The notes under the pieces were generated by a model that saw nothing but the letters and a program-made list of their open reading frames with translations, was not told the origin of the DNA and ran no database searches. A program made the translations under genes and the position numbers. DNA of 64,000 nucleotides from Atopsyche davidsoni (lineage: Eukaryota > Arthropoda > Insecta > Trichoptera > Hydrobiosidae), in assembly GCA_022113835.1 (NCBI GenBank), contig JAILWY010000007.1:12923501-12987500 (forward strand). Direction: 5' to 3'. This document shows positions 24,275-35,182 of this stretch, piece by piece; positions within the stretch are counted from its first letter, which is position 1; the number at the start of each line of letters is the position of its first letter.

Positions 24275-27200
24275 CTGAAAAGAAAGAAAAAGATAAATTG
24301 TCATCATGGGCATTTTACTTTACATATAATCCCAGTCACTTCCGGGTTAATTCAACTTCTGTTGACTTCACTTCAATTGAACGGCTGTAGGCTACTTAAT
24401 AATATACAAGTGAAAACACACCATAGTAGATATAATCGAGATGTCATTTTGGTTTGGTTCTACTCGGTGAACATATAGAATCCACTAAAAATCTACATAA
24501 TTAAACTGTGAAGCTTGAAAACTGACGCTTTAATGGAACTTCACAGAGAAGACATCTAGGAGGGTACCTAACATTTACGATTTTGTAATTGAACTCCGAA
24601 AGCTCCGAGAGCCCCGAATATGATACTGGGATAGTTCTCTTATAATCCATCACAGACTGCTCAGTACCGATTGTAAGAGGAATAGGTATTAAACAATATG
24701 AGGGGAATCATATGATATGCCAGAAATAAATCTGAAAATTATTGTTCCTAACCTGGTTAGGATGAGTGCTGTCTACTGGATCGATCAGCTCGTACACGTG
24801 TCCTCCGTTATTTGCCCATTCTTGCAGGACCACATTGAAAGGATTGTCCAAGTAATGAACAGCAAAAGTTTCAAACTTTCTGTCTGTGGCGATACTGTGG
24901 AGGACATCAGAGAGCTCTGCTGCTTTCTGTTAAATTTAACAACACTTTTGGTTTAAAACAAACATTGAGAATACAATTTCTAATCTTATAAATTAAATAT
25001 GTATCTTTAACACTAAACGTACCAGCACTTGATATATACCTATTTCTACCACAACCGGTCATTGTGTTTTCTATGAAATATGGATGTTAGAAGGAATGAA
25101 ACATAGTAACTTTATTATAATTAAATAAAATTGTATATGAACGATTTTTATTACATACACAAAGAAAAATAATGTTCAATTCATTGCTCATAGCATTTTT
25201 TTTACATATACAGGGTGTCCCCATTGTACATTTTCCGCAAACATTTTTTTGACATTTAGAACAAATTTTGATGGTTTTATTTTCATTAAAATAACCTATT
25301 TGACACGTCTTACGTTGATAAGAGTATGTAGTAGATTTAGGCAATGTCCCTTTCGTATTTGTTTCTTCTTATGATTGTTTACAAGCTTCTCGAAAATCGG
25401 CGGCAAGTTCTAAAAAATCTTGTCTCGAGATATTTTCTCCTGTCGTTTGCTTGTACAAAATCCAGGCATCTATGTCAGCTAAATCAAGGATATTGAAAAA
25501 TACTTGGAGAGGCCATCTGCATGACTTATATTTTGTGGTATATTTCCTCGCCATTTGATCGGTCATGCCTACACTAAATTTAGTTTGATTATAATATGAA
25601 ACGGTCTCAGGTAAACATCTATCATTGTTATCGACTGTTACTGATTTATGTTTAGAACTAAGTAAAAGAACTTTTTATTTGGTTTACTTTTATAGATTGT
25701 AAGTATAATTTGTGAGTACAATTATCTGTTGTGAAAATTTTCATCTTTCTTTTGCTTCGCAATTATTGGTAATTATTCCCTTTTATTTGAGCGGATAGTT
25801 CCAACTAACGTTGTATTTTTCATTAGCAGTTGTGTTGCTAGGGATTTGCTTGTAAAGAAGTTGTCTGTGGTTACAGTTCTTCCGCAACCCGTAAATGGTT
25901 CCATGAGTTTGAGTACAACATATTCAGTGAGTGGTACTGAAGAGGGCCTATTTTCATCTTTTCTTAGATACGGAATTGCATTTATGATGTATTTGCTATC
26001 GACGTCAGATGCTAACCAAGATTTGATTTTGATTAGAAATAGCTGTTCGTCTACAGTAATATAAGCACCCGGTTTATAACAGTTTTGGCTGTTCTCAATG
26101 AATTTATTCCAAATCATAGATATCATGGCGAATTTGTCTGTTTTCAAACGTTGTTCACTTTTTTATCAAAACGGATAAATTTGAGAATATCTGTGAAATT
26201 ATTTTTGCTCATAGTTTCTGAGAAAAATTTAGGTCCCCATATGTTATTCCACAAAAACGAAACTTTCAAATGATTTGCTCCATATGCACCTCGTGCATAT
26301 AAAATTGCAATAAATGCAACTAATTTATCTTGAGGTAAACTCCAATCGGTTCCTAACACTCTCTTTGCTTCTTCTATTGTGCATATTCTTATATGGTTCA
26401 TAACACGGTGGCCAATTATCAACGAAAATGCAGTCTTAACTTTACCCTTCATAATATGACGTTTTGCATATCCTGTGGGGCCTACTTCTTGCCTGAAAAT
26501 GTTATGAAGTGGTGATCTTCCAGGTGTACCACCTATTTGTATTTTTTTCCAAATAGTTCCATCAATCGCAACATGCTGTTCATTTTTTTATATCTCTTCT
26601 TCTGAGTAATCTCATTTTTTTTCATCTACGACATATATTCACAATATTTTCCTCTTCATCGTCAGTAACTGTACATTCAAACTCTTTACTAATAGATCAT
26701 TTTCAACCTGTATATCTTCATTTTCACAAAAATCATCTTCATCAATTTCCGAAAACTCTTCGTCAATATGACTTATATCTTCTAAGAACTTGTACTGTCT
26801 TGATTGTTTCGACATTTTTTTTGGGTGAAGTGTAACCTGTATTAGTAATTGAGTAAAGATATCAAAATAAAATAAAAGCTACCTACCAATACTTTAAGTT
26901 TTTGTCTAATTTTCTTATGTTATGTATCCAACTTCTGAGATTAATATTATGTTGGGTACACACCGGGCTTCGGGACTAAAATGCTACTTTCAATCTAAAA
27001 TTTTAGTCAAATTCTTGAATTTCTGATTCACGGTTATCTTGATTGAACTAACTATGCAACAGTGCAATGTGCAACTAACTGAATGCAATATGTTGAAAAC
27101 GCATGTACATCATAATTTCTGATATGATAACCTTATAAAGCAATAAATTGTTCTCCCGGTCAATTGACCGGTTGTGGTAATAATAGGTATACTACAAGCA

Positions 27201-30200
27201 TAACTCAAAAAACACACAAAAGAAAAAAAAAAAAAATATAGAATATTACTAGTATTTAATAATTAGAAAAAGTCATGAAGTCAAATGTGCAAAAAAGATA
27301 AAATTATATGCGCATTTTCTATACCGGTCGTGGTATGTTTAGTGTTAAATAGTTCAAAGACTTTCTCACAAATGACTTAAAATCTATGCAGATGTGACTT
27401 TACTAACATGCTTCCACAGAATAAGATATACTACTTGTATTTTAACAGTGAAATCATATTCTATTTTGTAACAATAATGACTCACTCACAATTTTAAATT
27501 GTCGCAAAATTTTTCAAAATCAATACTATATGAAATGGTAAAATGACAAATTTCATGTTATTGGCAGATAATTCTTGGAAGAATTAAATTACAATACATA
27601 TTAAAAAATTAAAGATCTATTTTATGCAACCAGTTTGTCAATCAATTATATTTTAAAGAATCTGTAATAACAAGTCTTAACTTATAAATTCATTTCCATT
27701 ATTAGTTCATATACAATGAGCCAAGACATATAAAAGTATATGACATCACTCAAAACCAAAGCTACGTGTATAAATAATCTACATGTATAAATAATTACTA
27801 ACTTCTGTGGTAATATTTCTAAGAGTAGCGTTATGAGTCATCCAACCGACACAGGGCCCGATCTGCATACACGTGAACCAGTTATATAAATCACTGTATC
27901 GAACATTGTTGAATAATTTACCTATAATAAAAAAAGTGTGTTCATTTTCTAAATTAAATGTAATAGTAATAACCAATATTTATTTTATATTTTATGAGTG
28001 GTGCATAGAAATAATTATGAATTTTAAAAACTCACCCAAGGGATGTGTCCGATTGGCCATGCTGGGGTATACGAAGCCACCGTGGATGAGAGAGAGCAGC
28101 ACCACGTCACTTCCATCAGGCAGGGAGCGCTCGAGGACGTGCAGAGTGTCCATGACTTGGGAGCGGAACACAGCAGGAGGTGTCATGTGAGCAATCGTGT
28201 CCCTAAACCTAAAAATAGAAACAAATATTAAAATCCTTTTTGTGTTTAAAATATACATTGTATTTTATTCAAAGATTTCTCTCTAAATAATACTTCGTAG
28301 GAAATAAATTGATTAATTCCTCTTATGAGAAGGAATTCTTGCCTTTCCTCTTTTATCTTTTCTGATTCTCTTGTGAAGAAGACCGCTAATAAATATTGAG
28401 TTAATTCAAAACTGACTTCCAGTATACACCCATACCTCGCTTTACGGCCTAGATACGTTCCACGAAACTTGGCCGCAAAGCGAAAAGCCGTATAAGGAAT
28501 CAATTATTCAAATTCATACAAATTCAATGGGATCGGTTCCAAATTTGTTAAATATGTAACACTTTTTACACATTCTGGCCATTTTTTTTCCAAACATGGT
28601 TCATTGTTGCTAATTTTAATTCCTTCCGTGATTTACTGATGGTGTCAACAGCATCCTTGATGTTATAGTTTTTCCAAAATGTTTTAATTGAAGCTTTACC
28701 ATCGGTTTCCCTCATAAGTTGTCGGAAAGTTCGGCGTAGGTAATATGCCTTAAAAGTGGCTATTGCATCCAGATCCATTGTTTGGATCAGAGCTGTTGTA
28801 TCTTTCGGAAGGTACTCAATCATGACATCTTCAGATAGCTCGGATAAATTAGTAGGATGCCCTGGTGCATTATCCAAAATTAGCAAAGCCTTGTTGGTTA
28901 AGTTATTGTCTCGCAAATATTTTTTCACTTCTGTACAAAAGTGATTTTTGAACCAATCCTCAAAAGTAGCTTTAGTCATCCAAGCTTTCTTGTTGGATTT
29001 CCATACGACGGGTAATTGATTTTTATTTAGTCCTTTAAGAGGCCTTGGATTTTCGGACAAATATATTAAAAGTGGTTTTAGCTTAAAATCACCTGCGGCA
29101 TTTGCACCAAGTAGCAAAGTTAATCGTTCTTTAGACACCTTATAACCAGGCGCAGATTTTTGGTTTTTGAAATGTACGTGCGATCAGGTATTCGCTTCCA
29201 ATAAAGCCCTGTTTCGTCTACGTTAAACACTTGTTCAGGTTAATAACCACCTCTTTCAATAATTCCAATACGTACCAAAAATGTCCCTAATTATTTCCAG
29301 TTAATGTGTAACAATCAGTAATAAATATGTACATAAAACACTCCCAGACAAGTCTAAACTAGCCGCTCTATGAGCACACACTGAATAACGCTCGTAAACA
29401 AAATAACATCGAAAAAAGGTTTCTTTGGCTGATATAGCGAAACATTTTAGGCCGTATATCGAAAACGTGCCTTAATTGAAAAGGGCCGTTATAGCGAAAG
29501 GCCGTATAAATAGCGGCCGTATAGCGAGGTATGGGTGTATAGTTCAATCAAATTAGTATAATAAGATTTTCAGTAAACGAAAGAATAGCTCAACCTTATA
29601 ATTTATTAACCAATTATTTAAAATAATATTATGATACTAGGATGAATTATAAAAAAACAACTTTTTAGAATTCAAAATATCAACAGCAAATTTCACAAAA
29701 TATAGCTTTTGTATTCACCTATTGCAGACATCGTTTCCCAGCATACCAATTATAACTATGACAGGCCGGTCTGCTGGCTGCCTTTTAAGGGCCGCAGCCT
29801 GCGTGAAGAGATGTCGGGCTGACGCTCCATTCCGAGCAGAGTTCTGAAAATCTCGGTGAGAACAGCGATCGCGGTTGCGCAACCGCAGGTAAATGGAATC
29901 GGTAGAACCCTGCAAGAGATACAAACGCTCTTTAATGAACAAATTGACTGAATAAAAATTACAGTTAAATAAATCATTTTATTAATGATTGCTATTTAGA
30001 AATTGCACTCAACTATTTTAATGAACTTTTCGTCGTTTTGTTTTTGCCAGAATGTAACAAGTCTTGTACTATTCTGTGCAAATTTTTTCATAGCCCAGGG
30101 TGATACATACATGTTTTAAAGGATGTTAAAAAGAGGCTTAGCCAGAAACATAGAATTTTGTGCACTTTTACAGCCGCATCCTTTCAAAAGTTCAAAAGTA

Positions 30201-33200
30201 GTAAATTCCTTTATATTTATTTAAATTAAACAGGCACACTTTTCTCTCAAAATTAAAATCAATAACTACGTTTGAGGGTTGTTCTTCAAAATCTCAGAGT
30301 CATACGACCTTAGAAGAAAGTAAATATGAGAAATTACCTCAATAAGTTCAGGATGCGATGTATTGGCGTGGCCAGTGGCAAAACCGAGGTGAGGCCAGTC
30401 TAACTCATTCAAAAGTGCCTCCACAATTGTATTTAGAGAGCTCTGAAAAGGGAAAATACAATTTTATATTAATATTGGAAAAAGCACTCAGAATATACAA
30501 TACTAATGATTATTTTCAAATGTTTTCTACAGTTTTAATGATTTTAATATTTTATAATCATTGTAAAGTACCCAATACCCAATGCTTAAATGTTTTCAAG
30601 GCATGTTCTTATAAGATTATGGTTAACACTCTATTCTCACACTATTGGGATTTGTAGGGTCCATCCAAGGTTCCGGAAAGTGAAAATGTGCCCCGATTGA
30701 ATCTCCGAGGTACAGCAGACCTTTGCCGGAGATACCACCGTTGCACAGCAACTCCTCCCACGGACGCCCAGTCTGATTGTCGACTCCCCAAATGCCGTTG
30801 CAATTTGCTGAAATGATTTTTCTTTTAGATACAAAACTAGCTAAAAGATAAACTTTACCTGTATAGAGCATCTACTATATTTCTTAGCATTGTGAATTTA
30901 TTTATACATCTACTATAATAATAGCCATTGTGTGTTTATTTGTATGTTTGTATGTATGTTTCATTTTTCCGTTCTGTATAGAATATCTTAAAAGATACAA
31001 CGCTGATTTTTTGCACATAAGTTAAGTAAATTTTTCCGCAGCTATGTGCCGAATTTCAAGACGATAGGATAATATTTTCATTCATAAACTTTAAAATATG
31101 CTTTAGCTAAACTTTAATTATATAATTCACTTCTTCGCCGCGAGATGTCGTTCACCATCAAATTCGTCATTTTGTGACGGGCTACATTACTAGTCTTCAA
31201 ATAATGAGTAACACTGTCATCAAATAAATTTATGATTATTTTTTAATTCATCTTCAATTTGTCTTTTCAGATGATGAATTAGCAACATTTAAATTAATTT
31301 CTAGGTGTAATCTCTTTACAACATTCATTTATAATACATAGACATTTTCATTTCACAAACACTGGATTTGCAGGCATTCATAGAGACGCAATCAATTCTT
31401 TTAAAATATAAAGAGTAGTGCAGAGTTTGTAACAATAATACAGTTATTAGGCATGAAAGGAACCATGTGGAGTTTTACAGGCGATTTTAACTTTAGAAAT
31501 AAGTACATAAAATAATAAATAAATAGGTACTTTTATAAATTTTCCTAAAAAAAGATAATTAATTAAAATAACACTTTATGGATTTTACTTTTGACCGCTA
31601 AGTTACTTGGATACCTGCATATTCCAATGATATTTAAAGGACATTTACATTAAATTTCAACAAATAGCTTACAGTCATAAAAGGCATCTAGATTCTTTGT
31701 TTGGGCTCCTGGATATATATTTTGATCAAGGTCGTTACAATCCTTTCCTCTCCAATCAGATCCTCTAAAAATTAAATCAACAAAAAATACTATTTATTTA
31801 ATTTGTAGTAATATTTCAAGTAACTTAAGTATTAATGAGTACTAAAAAGATATTTAACAGATACTACACTAATATATCACCAACAAGATAGTGGAGATAT
31901 GGACTAATATCTGCAGTTTTTTTAATTCCGCGTGTTCTTTTAAATATATTTTTTACATTATTACTACGAGTAAAAACATTGACAATATGCATTTTCAAAA
32001 TTATGTTTTTTTAAGTAATAACTAACAATACACCTATACCTCCGTTAACGGCCTAGATAAGTTCCACGAAACTTGGCCGCTAACCGAAAAGCCGTATAAC
32101 GAATCAATTATTCTAATACAAATTCAATGAGATCGGTTTCAAATTTGTTAAATATGTAACACTTTTTACACATTCTGGCCATTTTTTTTCCAAACATGGT
32201 TCAATGTTGTTAATTTTAATTCCTTCCGTGATTTACTGATGGTGTCAACAGCATCCTTGATGTTATAGTTTTTCCAAAATGTTTTAATTGAAGCTTTACC
32301 ATCGGTTTCCCTTATCAGTTGTCAGAAATTTCGGCGTAGGTAATATGCCTTAAAAGTGGCTATTGCACCCTGATCCATTGGTTGGATCAGAGCTGTTGTA
32401 TCTTTCGGAAGGTACTCAATCATGACATCTTCAGATAGCTCGGATAAATTAGTAGGATGCCCTGGTGCATTATCCAAAATTAGCAAAGCCTTGTTGGTTA
32501 AGTTATTGTCTCGCAAATATTTTTTCACTTCTGTACAAAAGTGATTTTTGAACCAATCCTCAAAAGTAGCTTTAGTCATCCAAGCTTTCTTGTTGGATTT
32601 CCATACGACGGGTAATTGATTTTTATTTAGTCCTTTAAGAGGCCTTGGATTTTCGGACAAATATATTAAAAGTGGTTTTAGCTTAAAATCACCTGCGGCA
32701 TTTGCACCAAGTAGCAAAGTTAATCGTTCTTTAGACACCTTATAACCAGGCGCAGATTTTTGGTTTTTGAAATGTACGTGCGATCAGGTATTCGCTTCCA
32801 ATAAAGCCCTGTTTCGTCTACGTTAAACACTTGTTCAGGTTAATAACCACCTCTTTCAATAATTCCAATACGTACCAAAAATGTCCCTAATTATTTCCAG
32901 TTATGTGTAACAATCAGTAATAAATATGTACATAAAACACTCCCAGACAAGTCTAAACTAGCCGCTCTATGAGCACACACTGAATAACGCTCGTAAACAA
33001 AATAACATCGAAAAAAGGTTTCTTTGGCTGATATAGCGAAACATTTTAGGCCGTATATCGAAAACGTGCCATAATTGAAAAAGGCCGTAATAGCGAAAGG
33101 CCGTATAACGACCGGCCGTATAGCGAGGTATAGGTGTATTAAATAAAATTTCTACACTATTAAATATACAAAAAAATAAAACGATTCAATCACTAATTCG

Positions 33201-35182
33201 CTCTGGATAGCTGTGAAAATATGTTGCTAGATAGATCAGAAATTTTGGCACACAAAATTTGACTCTTTATCATAGAAAATTGAGATCATTTCTTTACAAA
33301 AATTTTTTCCATATTGCCTACCTACCTACCTACCATGAAAATATAAAAAATAACCTGGCCTTTTTGATGAGACTGAATCCATCACCGTCAATGTCTAATG
33401 CCGGTTTTAGTTTGCCAAAAGTTCCCAAAAACAAATCACAAATCTCTTTCAAGATGGGAACATCACAAAAATTGAACACAAAATCATCGGATTGGGGGAA
33501 AAGATTCTTTTCCTCATCAATGAATGTGTACTTCAAACCGACCGTGTTAAAGAAATCAGACTTTGAATTATACTTAAAAGCATTTTGTAGATTTGAATAT
33601 TTATTTAGTATTTTATATAATCCATATTCAGACATAATTATCTGTAAAAAGAAACGACCCATTTTTAGTTCTATTATAAATACAAAAATATTTCATTTAT
33701 TACAATAATACTTGATGCTTACCGATAATTTTTTGTGAGATTTACGAGAACGATAGTGTGGTTTTGGAAATAAATGACAGAATCTTTCTCCTGGATCTAT
33801 TCTGCAAGAATGAAGGGCATAGCAGAAAACATCGGGTGTGAAGAGATTTAGGACTCGTCTAAAAGTTAAAAATTATTTTAAAATCAACTTATTTTTATTA
33901 GACTAGTGACAATAACAAAACAGAATATAATCTAAAGCTTTTTGGGTTATTTCAGTGCGATGGACCATTGTTTTTTTTTTTGACATCTCATTATTGGTAT
34001 TTTTAAATGTATACAACCATATTGATTCAAAAAAAATAATAGTATGTATATATTCAGAATCATTAACAACCTAAGGTTTATCAAATCCATAAATAAATAG
34101 TTCCGTTGGACATTATTTCTACCAAGAAGGCTATTGAAACAAAAAACCCATAATAAAACAAACATTGAAACTTGTTCAATCGTCACAAACAGGATTGATA
34201 AATTCTAAAAAAAAAAAACTACACATGTAGATTTGACATCCACTGCATGACATTAAATACTTGAAATATTCTTCAACAAAAACCAAATATCAAATTTTAC
34301 TTATGTTACATTACATTTTAAAAGTAACCACTACTTTAAAATATAAACGAATATAATAAGAAATAAAACTGTAGTTGTAAAACTGTACAGATAGTTTTGA
34401 AGCAACAGTCATCTTTATAATATAATTTTATTTTTATGCTTATATTTACTATTGTTATCAAATCTGCAAAAAATTACAGATTGAATGATAATATTAAAGG
34501 CCACAAATGTTTGATAAACAAGTACTCATATAAATGAATTAATAAAATCAATTTGTACAAATGAGTGAGATTTTCACTTACTTGTCGATGAGAAAAGGCT
34601 GAAGCTCATTAACCAAATCCAAACATGGCTTCTGCACTCGAAAAGGTAGTTTCTGACATAGTCTTAAAGCTGCCTCGAAGAGAGACACTTCACGGATGAA
34701 TGCCTCTTGCTGCACCAGCCCCGATACCACCGTGCACACTATGAACATGACAAAGCATTACTTCACCAGCAATACCAATTATCTATATTATATTCACCAT
34801 AACAGTTCACTCTTTAATGTTCAACTGTTCAAAATAAGAAAACACTTTCAACTGGTCATAAAACTATAGGAAAAAATCAGATATTAATTATATTTACTCA
34901 TAACTGTAGGTTTTTTGTTTATTAATTCAAAAACATACAATATTTTTAAGCTTTTAATTACTATGAAGTTAGGGTGTGATTTGAATGAAATATTTTTCAA
35001 AGATGAAAATCACTGTATGAAACTTTCAATGTGATTCAATGTATATTTTGTCAGATTAATTGCATTAAAATACAACATAACTCACCAGCGCAATTCATTC
35101 CACCATTAACCCCTCTTGATTCAACCCATAGTACTTGACAAATTATTGTGATAAAAAATGTTACCGATTTACTGAACTGCAT
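24152..35182 (-). CDS. AOAH: Acyloxyacyl hydrolase, complete 12-exon gene
   Basis: This encodes a secreted GDSL-type lipase that removes secondary acyl chains from lipid A of bacterial lipopolysaccharide; vertebrate AOAH also acts on other lipids and is cut into a saposin-like small subunit and a catalytic large subunit. Exons on the minus strand in order: 35086-35182, 34582-34738, 33723-33858, 33355-33641, 31673-31764, 30641-30807, 30338-30442, 29719-29909, 28036-28208, 27803-27921, 24753-24926, 24152-24274. All junctions are GT-AG and in phase, giving 606 residues (human is 575). Residues 1-22 form a signal peptide, a saposin B domain with its Cys pattern follows (C31, C34 onward), then WRGKDCNDLD, NCNGIWGVD, the nucleophile block GDSIGAHFH (Ser293), the GND block (405-407), and the DSTH block (Asp560, His563), ending FGDQGGY. 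Residues 131-190 are the most divergent. Four transposons sit in its introns. Confidence 0.95.
24753..24926 (-). CDS. AOAH: AOAH exon 11 with catalytic His
   Basis: Fifty-eight codons, phase 0 at both ends. It holds QEWANNGGHVYELIDPVDST followed by HPNQ, so the GDSL block V (Asp-x-x-His) is intact. Confidence 0.93.
25011..27344 (-). mobile_element. piggyBac element, near full length
   Basis: TTAA flanks the element at 25007-25010 and 27345-27348. The termini are CACTAAACGTACCAGCAC on the left and the inverse of CACTAAACATACCACGAC on the right, with a subterminal ACCGGT-containing repeat on each side. At 2334 bp it is the size of an autonomous piggyBac. It lies in AOAH intron 10 on the same strand as the gene. 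Frame breaks in the transposase suggest it is now inactive. Confidence 0.92.
25087..26820 (-). pseudogene. piggyBac transposase, frame-broken
   Basis: The start ATG is about 26815 (MSKQSRQYKF), followed by an acidic N-terminus, a frame break near 26690 and an in-frame stop near 26615. The catalytic core keeps the first Asp in YITVDEQLFLIK, the second in TVTTDNFFTSK and the third in GMTDQMARKY, although the frame is broken between about 25570 and 25770. The C-terminal Cys-rich domain (CSKCQKNVCGKCTMGTPCIC) is present at 25087-25344. All domains of DDE_Tnp_1_7 are therefore represented, but not in one frame. Confidence 0.85.
27803..27921 (-). CDS. AOAH: AOAH exon 10
   Basis: The acceptor is TTTATTATAG and the donor is GAA|GTTAGT. 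Thirty-nine codons include YSDLYNWFTCMQIGPCVGWM, matching the equivalent vertebrate segment (YSFLNCLQVSPCHGWM). Confidence 0.92.
28036..28208 (-). CDS. AOAH: AOAH exon 9
   Basis: Fifty-seven codons with split codons at both ends, containing DTLHVLERSLPDGSDVVLLS and ending NRTHPLG, as in the vertebrate protein (NRYHPLG). Confidence 0.93.
28427..29537 (-). mobile_element. Tigger/pogo element copy 1
   Basis: TA flanks both sides (28425-28426, 29538-29539). The termini are CACCCATACCTCGCT and its inverse AGCGAGGTATGGGTG. The minus strand carries the catalytic half of a DDE_1 transposase: NVDETGLYWKRIPDR, then MSKERLTLLLGANAAGDFKL, LILDNAPGHPT and an IQTMD third site. The CENP-B-type DNA-binding half is absent, and a stop and a frameshift lie upstream of SKERL. 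It sits in AOAH intron 8. A near-identical sister is at 32031-33136. Confidence 0.9.
28566..29138 (-). pseudogene. Tigger transposase catalytic fragment, copy 1
   Basis: A 190-codon open frame covers the second half of the DDE domain and C-terminus. The second acidic residue is in LDNAPGHP. The third-site motif reads QTMDLDA instead of the family's QPMDQG, so the surrounding residues have decayed. It is not translatable as a whole transposase because the N-terminal half is deleted. Confidence 0.85.
29719..29909 (-). CDS. AOAH: AOAH exon 8 with GND block
   Basis: Sixty-three codons plus two bases. It contains SIYLRLRNRDRCSHRDFQNS, RNGAS and VIVIIGMLGNDVC, the GDSL block III Asn-Asp, all collinear with vertebrate AOAH. 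Confidence 0.95.
30338..30442 (-). CDS. AOAH: AOAH exon 7
   Basis: Thirty-five codons, phase 0 at both ends, including LLNELDWPHLGFATG, equivalent to vertebrate LTNELDWPQLSGATG. Confidence 0.93.
30641..30807 (-). CDS. AOAH: AOAH exon 6 with catalytic Ser
   Basis: It contains NCNGIWGVDNQTGRPWEELL and then GLLYLGDSIGAHFHFPEPW. The Ser of GDS is the predicted nucleophile (Ser293). The donor AGT|GTGAGA gives phase 0. Confidence 0.95.
30909..31193 (+). mobile_element. Non-autonomous Helitron, 285 bp
   Basis: It begins TCTACTATAATAATAGCC after an A (30908) and ends with a small hairpin (CGTCATTTTGTGACGG), then GCTACATTACTAG, before a T (31194). The TC start, 3' hairpin, CTAG end and A-T insertion point are the Helitron signature. 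It shares about 130 bp internally, and its 3' end type, with the element at 40810-42594. It lies in AOAH intron 5. Confidence 0.85.
31673..31764 (-). CDS. AOAH: AOAH exon 5
   Basis: Thirty codons with split codons at both ends. It includes GSDWRGKDCNDLDQNIYPGA, equivalent to vertebrate YHWRGRDCNDSDESVYPGR, an EF-hand-like calcium-binding segment in the mammalian structure. Confidence 0.93.
32031..33136 (-). mobile_element. Tigger/pogo element copy 2
   Basis: TA flanks both sides (32029-32030, 33137-33138). The termini are CACCTATACCTCCGT and the inverse ending CGAGGTATAGGTG. It matches copy 1 almost base for base, including the same missing N-terminal half and the same upstream stop and frameshift. 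It lies in AOAH intron 4, about 2.5 kb from copy 1. Confidence 0.9.
32322..32738 (-). pseudogene. Tigger transposase catalytic fragment, copy 2
   Basis: A 138-codon frame starting MSKERLTLLLGANAAGDFKL keeps LDNAPGHP and the canonical third site QPMDQG, but a TGA interrupts it after YYLRRNF where copy 1 reads Arg. The remainder of the C-terminus is still recognisable beyond the stop to about 32166. Confidence 0.85.
33355..33641 (-). CDS. AOAH: AOAH exon 4
   Basis: Ninety-five codons plus two bases. The first half (EYGLYKILNKYSNLQNAFKY) is divergent and longer than in vertebrates; the second half contains CDVPILKEICDLF and DIDGDGFSLI, a calcium-binding-like Asp-rich loop. The acceptor is TTTTTACAG. 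Confidence 0.88.
33723..33858 (-). CDS. AOAH: AOAH exon 3
   Basis: Forty-five codons, including the last saposin-domain cysteines in VFCYALHSCRIDPGERFCHL, corresponding to vertebrate VCHTLEFCKQNTGQPLCHLYP. The following basic stretch RSRKSHKK could be near the propeptide cleavage region. Confidence 0.92.
33947..34581. other. AOAH intron 2, nothing recognised
   Basis: AT-rich intron sequence. The open frame at 33947-34186 minus has no recognisable motif. Confidence 0.5.
34582..34738 (-). CDS. AOAH: AOAH exon 2 (saposin domain)
   Basis: It encodes CTVVSGLVQQEAFIREVSLF, ALRLCQKLPF and PCLDLVNELQPFLID, the helices and cysteines of a saposin B-type domain. The donor is AA|GTAAGT. Confidence 0.93.
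35086..35182 (-). CDS. AOAH: AOAH exon 1 with signal peptide
   Basis: The ATG is at 35180-35182. MQFSKSVTFFITIICQVLWV is a clear hydrophobic signal sequence, followed by the first saposin Cys in MNCA. The donor is GCTG|GTGAGT. No upstream in-frame ATG was found close by, so this start is preferred. Confidence 0.9.

Noticed and set aside
25846..26064. Plus-strand frame in the piggyBac region
   Set aside because: It is the complement of the transposase catalytic core.
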